DNA of 64,000 bases from Allodiplogaster sudhausi (taxonomy: Eukaryota > Nematoda > Chromadorea > Rhabditida > Diplogasteridae): assembly GCA_945643635.1 (NCBI GenBank), contig CALZFC010000251.1, positions 2,653,001 to 2,717,000 on the forward strand, written 5' to 3'. The position numbers and the translations under genes were made by a program. Below are positions 59,208-64,000 of the stretch, in pieces; within the stretch, counting starts at the first letter, position 1, and the number at the start of each line of letters is the position of its first letter. Below the pieces are notes generated by a model. The model saw nothing but the letters and a program-made list of their open reading frames with translations. It searched no databases and was not told the origin of the DNA.

Positions 59208-59279
59208 GGACGGATGGTCTAGGGGTATGATTCTCGCTTCGGGTGCGAGAGGTGCCGGGTTCGAATCCCGGTTCGGCCC
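59208..59279 (+). tRNA. tRNA-Pro(CGG), array copy 36
   Basis: Acceptor GGACGGA, variable loop GGTG. Confidence 0.83.
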
Positions 59280-59345
59280 AGACTTTTGATTACGCCGCCC
59301 TCAGGCACTGTAGAGGAAAGTAAATTAGCAAGGTAACGCAATCGT

Positions 59346-59417
59346 GGCCGGATGGTCTACTGGTATGATTCTCGCTTCGTGTGCGAGAGGTCCCGGGTTC
59401 GAATCCCATTTCGGCCC
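59346..59417 (+). tRNA. tRNA-Pro-like with CGT anticodon (Thr), array copy 37
   Basis: Loop TTCGTGT gives anticodon CGT at 59378-59380, which would read the threonine codon ACG. T stem reads CCCAT and is weakened, so a pseudogene is likely. D loop GTCTACTGG. Confidence 0.8.
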
Positions 59418-59483
59418 AGACTTTTGATTACGCCGCCCTCAGGCACTGTAGAAGAAAGTAAATTAGCAAGGTAACGCAATCGT

Positions 59484-59555
59484 GGCCGGATGGTCTAGGG
59501 GTATGATTCTCGCTTCGGGTGCGAGAGGTCCCGGGTTCGAATCCCGGTTCGGCCC
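59484..59555 (+). tRNA. tRNA-Pro(CGG), array copy 38
   Basis: Consensus; followed by GGACTTTT. Confidence 0.95.
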
Positions 59556-59618
59556 GGACTTTTGATTATGCCCTTAGGCACTGTAGAGGAAAGTAAATTA
59601 GCAGGGTAACGCAATCGT

Positions 59619-59690
59619 GGCCGGATGGTCTAGGGGTATGATTCTCGCTTCGGGTGCGAGAGGTCCCGGGTTCGAATCCCGGTTCGGCCC
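59619..59690 (+). tRNA. tRNA-Pro(CGG), array copy 39
   Basis: Consensus; ATGCCCTCAGG spacer. Confidence 0.95.
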
Positions 59691-59753
59691 AGACTTTTGA
59701 TTATGCCCTCAGGCACTGTAGAGGAAAGTAAATTAGCAGGGTAACGCAATCGT

Positions 59754-59825
59754 GGCCGGATGGTCTAGGGGTATGATTCTCGCTTCGGGTGCGAGAGGTC
59801 CCGGGTTCGAATCCCGGTTCGGCCC
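59754..59825 (+). tRNA. tRNA-Pro(CGG), array copy 40
   Basis: Consensus; spacer one base shorter (GACTTTT directly after the gene). Confidence 0.95.
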
Positions 59826-59887
59826 GACTTTTGATTATGCCCTTAGGCACTGTAGAGGAAAGTAAATTAGCAGGGTAACGCAATCGT

Positions 59888-59959
59888 GGCCGGATGGTCT
59901 AGGGGTATGATTCTCGCTTCGGGTGCGAGAGGTCCCGGGTTCGAATCCCGGTTCGGCCC
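59888..59959 (+). tRNA. tRNA-Pro(CGG), array copy 41
   Basis: Consensus; spacer with GTTAATTAGCAGG. Confidence 0.95.
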
Positions 59960-60022
59960 AGACTTTTGATTATGCCCTCAGGCACTGTAGAGGAAAGTTA
60001 ATTAGCAGGGTAACGTAATTAT

Positions 60023-60094
60023 GCACGGATGGTCTAGGGGTATGATTCTCGCTTCGGGTGCGAGAGGTGCCGGGTTCGAATCCCGGTTCGGCCC
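60023..60094 (+). tRNA. tRNA-Pro(CGG), array copy 42
   Basis: Acceptor GCACGGA (two mismatches), variable loop GGTG; doubtful function. Confidence 0.75.
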
Positions 60095-60157
60095 AGACTT
60101 TTGATTATGCCCTTAGGCACTGTAGAGGAAAGTAAATTAGCAGGGTAACGCAATCGT

Positions 60158-60229
60158 GGCCGGATGGTATAGGGGTATGATTCTCGCTTCGGGTGCGAGA
60201 GGTCCCGGGTTCGAATCCCGGTTCGGCCC
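60158..60229 (+). tRNA. tRNA-Pro(CGG), array copy 43
   Basis: D arm GGTATAGGGG. Confidence 0.9.
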
Positions 60230-60295
60230 AGACTTTTGATTACGCCGCCATCAGGCACTGTAGAGGAAAGTAAATTAGCAAGGTAACGCAATCGT

Positions 60296-60367
60296 GGCCG
60301 GATGGTCTAGGGGTATGATTCTCGCTTCGGGTGCGAGAGGTCCCGGGTTCGAATCCCGGTTCGGCCC
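60296..60367 (+). tRNA. tRNA-Pro(CGG), array copy 44
   Basis: Consensus; ACGCCGCCCTC spacer. Confidence 0.95.
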
Positions 60368-60433
60368 AGACTTTTGATTACGCCGCCCTCAGGCACTGTA
60401 GAGGAAAGTAAATTAGCAAGGTAACGTAATCGT

Positions 60434-60505
60434 GGCCGGATGGTCTAGGGGTATGATTCTCGCTTCGGGTGCGAGAGGTCCCGGGTTCGAATCCCGGTTC
60501 GGCCC
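60434..60505 (+). tRNA. tRNA-Pro(CGG), array copy 45
   Basis: Consensus; preceded by ACGTAATCG; starts a three-unit block repeated from copy 48. Confidence 0.95.
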
Positions 60506-60568
60506 AGACTTTTGATTATGCCCTTAGGCACTGTAGAGGAAAGTAAATTAGCAGGGTAACGCAATCGT

Positions 60569-60640
60569 GGCCGGATGGTCTAGGGGTATGATTCTCGCTT
60601 CGGGTGCGAGAGGTCCCGGGTTCGAATCCCGGTTCGGCCC
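60569..60640 (+). tRNA. tRNA-Pro(CGG), array copy 46
   Basis: Consensus; ATGCCCTCAGG spacer. Confidence 0.95.
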
Positions 60641-60703
60641 AGACTTTTGATTATGCCCTCAGGCACTGTAGAGGAAAGTAAATTAGCAAGGTAACGCAAT
60701 CGT

Positions 60704-60775
60704 GGCCGGATGGTCTAGGGGTATGATTCTCGCTTCGGGTGCGAGAGGTCCCGGGTTCGAATCCCGGTTCGGCCC
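60704..60775 (+). tRNA. tRNA-Pro(CGG), array copy 47
   Basis: Consensus; ACGCCGCCCTC spacer. Confidence 0.95.
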
Positions 60776-60841
60776 AGACTTTTGATTACGCCGCCCTCAG
60801 GCACTGTAGAGGAAAGTAAATTAGCAAGGTAACGTAATCGT

Positions 60842-60913
60842 GGCCGGATGGTCTAGGGGTATGATTCTCGCTTCGGGTGCGAGAGGTCCCGGGTTCGAAT
60901 CCCGGTTCGGCCC
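60842..60913 (+). tRNA. tRNA-Pro(CGG), array copy 48
   Basis: Consensus; same flanks as copy 45. Confidence 0.95.
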
Positions 60914-60976
60914 AGACTTTTGATTATGCCCTTAGGCACTGTAGAGGAAAGTAAATTAGCAGGGTAACGCAATCGT

Positions 60977-61048
60977 GGCCGGATGGTCTAGGGGTATGAT
61001 TCTCGCTTCGGGTGCGAGAGGTCCCGGGTTCGAATCCCGGTTCGGCCC
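60977..61048 (+). tRNA. tRNA-Pro(CGG), array copy 49
   Basis: Consensus; same flanks as copy 46. Confidence 0.95.
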
Positions 61049-61111
61049 AGACTTTTGATTATGCCCTCAGGCACTGTAGAGGAAAGTAAATTAGCAAGGT
61101 AACGCAATCGT

Positions 61112-61183
61112 GGCCGGATGGTCTAGGGGTATGATTCTCGCTTCGGGTGCGAGAGGTCCCGGGTTCGAATCCCGGTTCGGCCC
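61112..61183 (+). tRNA. tRNA-Pro(CGG), array copy 50
   Basis: Consensus; ACGCCGCCATC spacer. Confidence 0.95.
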
Positions 61184-61249
61184 AGACTTTTGATTACGCC
61201 GCCATCAGGCACTGTAGAGGAAAGTTAATTAGCAGGGTAACGTAATTGT

Positions 61250-61321
61250 GGACGGATGGTCTAGGGGTATGATTCTCGCTTCGGGTGCGAGAGGTGTCGG
61301 GTTCGAATCCCGGTTCGGCCC
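61250..61321 (+). tRNA. tRNA-Pro(CGG), array copy 51
   Basis: Acceptor GGACGGA; GGTGTCGGG before the T loop. Confidence 0.8.
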
Positions 61322-61384
61322 AGACTTTTGATTATGCCCTTAGGCACTGTAGAGGAAAGTAAATTAGCAGGGTAACGCAATCGT

Positions 61385-61456
61385 GGCCGGATGGTCTAGG
61401 GGTATGATTCTCGCTTCGGGTGCGAGAGGTCCCGGGTTCGAATCCCGGTTCGGCCC
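61385..61456 (+). tRNA. tRNA-Pro(CGG), array copy 52
   Basis: Consensus; ATGCCCTCAGG spacer. Confidence 0.95.
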
Positions 61457-61519
61457 AGACTTTTGATTATGCCCTCAGGCACTGTAGAGGAAAGTAAATT
61501 AGCAAGGTAACGCAATCGT

Positions 61520-61591
61520 GGCCGGATGGTCTAGGGGTATGATTCTCGCTTCGGGTGCGAGAGGTCCCGGGTTCGAATCCCGGTTCGGCCC
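61520..61591 (+). tRNA. tRNA-Pro(CGG), array copy 53
   Basis: Consensus; ACGCCGCCATC spacer. Confidence 0.95.
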
Positions 61592-61657
61592 AGACTTTTG
61601 ATTACGCCGCCATCAGGCACTGTAGAGGAAAGTTAATTAGCAGGGTAACGTAATTGT

Positions 61658-61729
61658 GGACGGATGGTCTAGGGGTATGATTCTCGCTTCGGGTGCGAGA
61701 GGTGTCGGGTTCGAATCCCGGTTCGGCCC
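61658..61729 (+). tRNA. tRNA-Pro(CGG), array copy 54
   Basis: Acceptor GGACGGA; GGTGTCGGG, as in copy 51. Confidence 0.8.
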
Positions 61730-61795
61730 AGACTTTTGATTACGCCGCCCTCAGGCACTGTAGAGGAAAGTAAATTAGCAAGGTAACGCAATCGT

Positions 61796-61867
61796 GGCCG
61801 GATGGTCTACTGGTATGATTCTCGCTTCGGGTGCGAGAGGTCCCGGGTTCGAATCCCGGTTCGGCCC
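61796..61867 (+). tRNA. tRNA-Pro(CGG), array copy 55
   Basis: D loop GTCTACTGG; starts a twelve-unit block repeated from copy 67. Confidence 0.92.
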
Positions 61868-61930
61868 AGACTTTTGATTATGCCCTTAGGCACTGTAGAG
61901 GAAAGTAAATTAGCAGGGTAACGCAATCGT

Positions 61931-62002
61931 GGCCGGATGGTCTAGGGGTATGATTCTCGCTTCGGGTGCGAGAGGTCCCGGGTTCGAATCCCGGTTCGGC
62001 CC
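61931..62002 (+). tRNA. tRNA-Pro(CGG), array copy 56
   Basis: Consensus; ATGCCCTCAGG spacer. Confidence 0.95.
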
Positions 62003-62065
62003 AGACTTTTGATTATGCCCTCAGGCACTGTAGAGGAAAGTAAATTAGCAAGGTAACGCAATCGT

Positions 62066-62137
62066 GGCCGGATGGTCTAGGGGTATGATTCTCGCTTCGG
62101 GTGCGAGAGGTCCCGGGTTCGAATCCCGGTTCGGCCC
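62066..62137 (+). tRNA. tRNA-Pro(CGG), array copy 57
   Basis: Consensus; hybrid spacer (CCCTTAGG with ATTG). Confidence 0.95.
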
Positions 62138-62200
62138 CGACTTTTGATTATGCCCTTAGGCACTATTGAGGAAAGTAAATTAGCAAGGTAACCCAATCGT

Positions 62201-62272
62201 GGCCGGATTGTCTAGGGATATGATTCTCGCTTCGGGTGCGAGAGGTCCCGGGTTCGAATCCCGGTTCGGCCC
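62201..62272 (+). tRNA. tRNA-Pro(CGG), array copy 58
   Basis: D arm TTGTCTAGGGA. Confidence 0.9.
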
Positions 62273-62335
62273 AGACTTTTGATTACGCCCTCAGGCACTG
62301 TAGAGGAAAGTAAATTAGCAAGGTAACGCAATCGT

Positions 62336-62407
62336 GGCCGGATGGTCTACTGGTATGATTCTCGCTTCGGGTGCGAGAGGTCCCTAGTTCGAATCCCGGT
62401 TCGGCCC
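62336..62407 (+). tRNA. tRNA-Pro(CGG), array copy 59
   Basis: D loop GTCTACTGG; T stem reads CCTAG, with mismatches and a damaged B box; likely pseudogene. Confidence 0.7.
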
Positions 62408-62470
62408 AGACTTTTGATTATGCCCTCAGGCACTGTAGAGGAAAGTTAATTAGCAGGGTAACGTAATTGT

Positions 62471-62542
62471 GGACGGATGGTCTAGGGGTATGATTCTCGC
62501 TTCGGGTGCGAGAGGTGCCGGGTTCGAATCCCGGTTCGGCCC
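62471..62542 (+). tRNA. tRNA-Pro(CGG), array copy 60
   Basis: Acceptor GGACGGA, variable loop GGTG. Confidence 0.83.
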
Positions 62543-62605
62543 AGACTTTTGATTATGCCCTTAGGCACTGTAGAGGAAAGTAAATTAGCAGGGTAACGCA
62601 ATCGT

Positions 62606-62677
62606 GGCCGGATGGTCTAGGGGTATGATTCTCGCTTCGGGTGCGAGAGGTCCCGGGTTCGAATCCCGGTTCGGCCC
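62606..62677 (+). tRNA. tRNA-Pro(CGG), array copy 61
   Basis: Consensus; ATGCCCTCAGG spacer. Confidence 0.95.
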
Positions 62678-62740
62678 AGACTTTTGATTATGCCCTCAGG
62701 CACTGTAGAGGAAAGTAAATTAGCAAGGTAACGCAATCGT

Positions 62741-62812
62741 GGCCGGATGGTCTAGGGGTATGATTCTCGCTTCGGGTGCGAGAGGTCCCGGGTTCGAATC
62801 CCGGTTCGGCCC
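62741..62812 (+). tRNA. tRNA-Pro(CGG), array copy 62
   Basis: Consensus; ACGCCGCCCTC spacer. Confidence 0.95.
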
Positions 62813-62878
62813 AGACTTTTGATTACGCCGCCCTCAGGCACTGTAGAGGAAAGTAAATTAGCAAGGTAACGTAATCGT

Positions 62879-62950
62879 GGCCGGATGGTCTAGGGGTATG
62901 ATTCTCGCTTCGGGTGCGAGAGGTCCCGGGTTCGAATCCCGGTTCGGCCC
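62879..62950 (+). tRNA. tRNA-Pro(CGG), array copy 63
   Basis: Consensus; preceded by ACGTAATCG, as copies 45 and 48. Confidence 0.95.
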
Positions 62951-63013
62951 AGACTTTTGATTATGCCCTTAGGCACTGTAGAGGAAAGTAAATTAGCAGG
63001 GTAACGCAATCGT

Positions 63014-63085
63014 GGCCGGATGGTCTAGGGGTATGATTCTCGCTTCGGGTGCGAGAGGTCCCGGGTTCGAATCCCGGTTCGGCCC
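63014..63085 (+). tRNA. tRNA-Pro(CGG), array copy 64
   Basis: Consensus; ATGCCCTCAGG spacer. Confidence 0.95.
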
Positions 63086-63148
63086 AGACTTTTGATTATG
63101 CCCTCAGGCACTGTAGAGGAAAGTAAATTAGCAAGGTAACGCAATCGT

Positions 63149-63220
63149 GGCCGGATGGTCTAGGGGTATGATTCTCGCTTCGGGTGCGAGAGGTCCCGGG
63201 TTCGAATCCCGGTTCGGCCC
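63149..63220 (+). tRNA. tRNA-Pro(CGG), array copy 65
   Basis: Consensus; ACGCCGCCATC spacer. Confidence 0.95.
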
Positions 63221-63286
63221 AGACTTTTGATTACGCCGCCATCAGGCACTGTAGAGGAAAGTTAATTAGCAGGGTAACGTAATTGT

Positions 63287-63357
63287 GGACGGATGGTCTA
63301 GGGGTATGATTCTCGCTTCGGGTGCGAGAGGTGTCGGGTTCGAATCCCGGTTCGGCC
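63287..63357 (+). tRNA. tRNA-Pro(CGG), array copy 66
   Basis: Acceptor GGACGGA; GGTGTCGGG; one C missing at the 3' end (71 bases). Confidence 0.78.
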
Positions 63358-63423
63358 AGACTTTTGATTACGCCGCCCTCAGGCACTGTAGAGGAAAGTA
63401 AATTAGCAAGGTAACGCAATCGT

Positions 63424-63495
63424 GGCCGGATGGTCTACTGGTATGATTCTCGCTTCGGGTGCGAGAGGTCCCGGGTTCGAATCCCGGTTCGGCCC
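63424..63495 (+). tRNA. tRNA-Pro(CGG), array copy 67
   Basis: D loop GTCTACTGG. Confidence 0.92.
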
Positions 63496-63558
63496 AGACT
63501 TTTGATTATGCCCTTAGGCACTGTAGAGGAAAGTAAATTAGCAGGGTAACGCAATCGT

Positions 63559-63630
63559 GGCCGGATGGTCTAGGGGTATGATTCTCGCTTCGGGTGCGAG
63601 AGGTCCCGGGTTCGAATCCCGGTTCGGCCC
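63559..63630 (+). tRNA. tRNA-Pro(CGG), array copy 68
   Basis: Consensus; ATGCCCTCAGG spacer. Confidence 0.95.
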
Positions 63631-63693
63631 AGACTTTTGATTATGCCCTCAGGCACTGTAGAGGAAAGTAAATTAGCAAGGTAACGCAATCGT

Positions 63694-63765
63694 GGCCGGA
63701 TGGTCTAGGGGTATGATTCTCGCTTCGGGTGCGAGAGGTCCCGGGTTCGAATCCCGGTTCGGCCC
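63694..63765 (+). tRNA. tRNA-Pro(CGG), array copy 69
   Basis: Consensus; ATTG spacer. Confidence 0.95.
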
Positions 63766-63828
63766 CGACTTTTGATTATGCCCTCAGGCACTATTGAGGA
63801 AAGTAAATTAGCAAGGTAACCCAATCGT

Positions 63829-63900
63829 GGCCGGATTGTCTAGGGATATGATTCTCGCTTCGGGTGCGAGAGGTCCCGGGTTCGAATCCCGGTTCGGCCC
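63829..63900 (+). tRNA. tRNA-Pro(CGG), array copy 70
   Basis: D arm TTGTCTAGGGA. Confidence 0.9.
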
Positions 63901-63963
63901 AGACTTTTGATTACGCCCTCAGGCACTGTAGAGGAAAGTAAATTAGCAAGGTAACGCAATCGT

Positions 63964-64000
63964 GGCCGGATGGTCTACTGGTATGATTCTCGCTTCGGGT
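63964..64000 (+). tRNA. tRNA-Pro(CGG), array copy 71, cut by window end
   Basis: First 37 bases only, through the anticodon loop; D loop GTCTACTGG. Confidence 0.85.

Larger units (their letters stand above)
54431..64000 (+). repeat. Tandem tRNA-Pro(CGG) array, 71 copies in view
   Basis: Head-to-tail units of about 136 bp, each a 72-bp tRNA gene plus a spacer of about 64 bp. The consensus tRNA has acceptor GGCCGGA/TTCGGCC (with a G-T pair), A box TGGTCTAGGGG, anticodon stem CTCGC/GCGAG, loop TTCGGGT (anticodon CGG, codon CCG), B box GGTTCGAATCC and T stem CCGGG/CCCGG. AGACTTTTGATT follows every copy, giving a Pol III T4 terminator 4 bases after the gene, so each unit can be transcribed alone. 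CCA is not encoded. Spacers fall in a few classes (ATGCCCTC..ATTG, ATGCCCTTAGG, ATGCCCTCAGG..GTAG, ACGCCGCC, ACGCCCTC), and their order repeats over longer blocks. The array continues past the window end. Confidence 0.97.

Noticed and set aside
55663..63419. Repeated 60-85-codon minus-strand open frames in the tRNA array (reading SLGRTGIRTRDLSHPKRESY and similar)
   Set aside because: They are antisense translations of tRNA-Pro genes, with residues dictated by the tRNA stems. Databases often list such products as hypothetical proteins; they are not genes.
54431..64000. CRISPR-like reading of the regular array
   Set aside because: The repeated part is a full tRNA gene with Pol III signals, and the spacers are conserved rather than unique.

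Overview
The window is eukaryotic and almost certainly from a small invertebrate animal. It has spliced genes with GT-AG and a few GC-AG introns, a complete flavin-containing monooxygenase gene, rhodopsin-type receptor exons, non-LTR retrotransposon remnants, TIR/MITE elements and long CT/GA microsatellites. The DNA is AT-rich with short exons. A nematode or another ecdysozoan fits, but nothing here fixes the phylum.

Layout. 0-8 kb is repeat-rich: a minisatellite, a C-rich MITE, two broken LINE reverse transcriptases and a 1.1-kb inverted-repeat element. 8.1-10.7 kb and 25.5-28.2 kb are two direct copies of a duplicated block carrying exons of a rhodopsin-like receptor. The left copy is broken, with a TTAA-flanked insertion next to its last exon. 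Between them, 11,829-22,039, lies a 10.2-kb palindromic element. Its arms are about 3.1 kb and align without net gaps, it is flanked by TTTAAT on both sides, and its unique 3.1-kb loop carries two exons that read like the end of an Argonaute PAZ domain. 29.5-35.7 kb holds a 16-exon FMO gene on the minus strand.

36.9-43.9 kb is a five-fold tandem duplication (about 1,372 bp per unit). Each unit carries the first two exons of a small secreted-protein gene, and the unit boundary lies inside a minus-strand tRNA-Pro gene. The last copy can splice to two further exons (to 44,460). 45.5-54.4 kb is a multi-exon gene for a large secreted, cysteine-rich, sushi-like modular protein. Its last visible exon runs into the first unit of a tRNA array.

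54.4-64.0 kb is a head-to-tail array of tRNA-Pro(CGG) genes with a period of about 136 bp. There are 71 copies in view and the array runs off the window. It contains higher-order repeats, sub-families with acceptor-stem changes, and two copies whose anticodons have mutated to CCG (Arg) and CGT (Thr). The tRNA-Pro unit with related spacer also occurs, decayed and in the opposite orientation, at 36.9-37.1 kb. Related tRNA units therefore bracket the secreted-protein genes, and one of them supplied a breakpoint for the gene amplification.

Exon coordinates were read by hand from splice sites and reading frame, so they are models, not transcripts.
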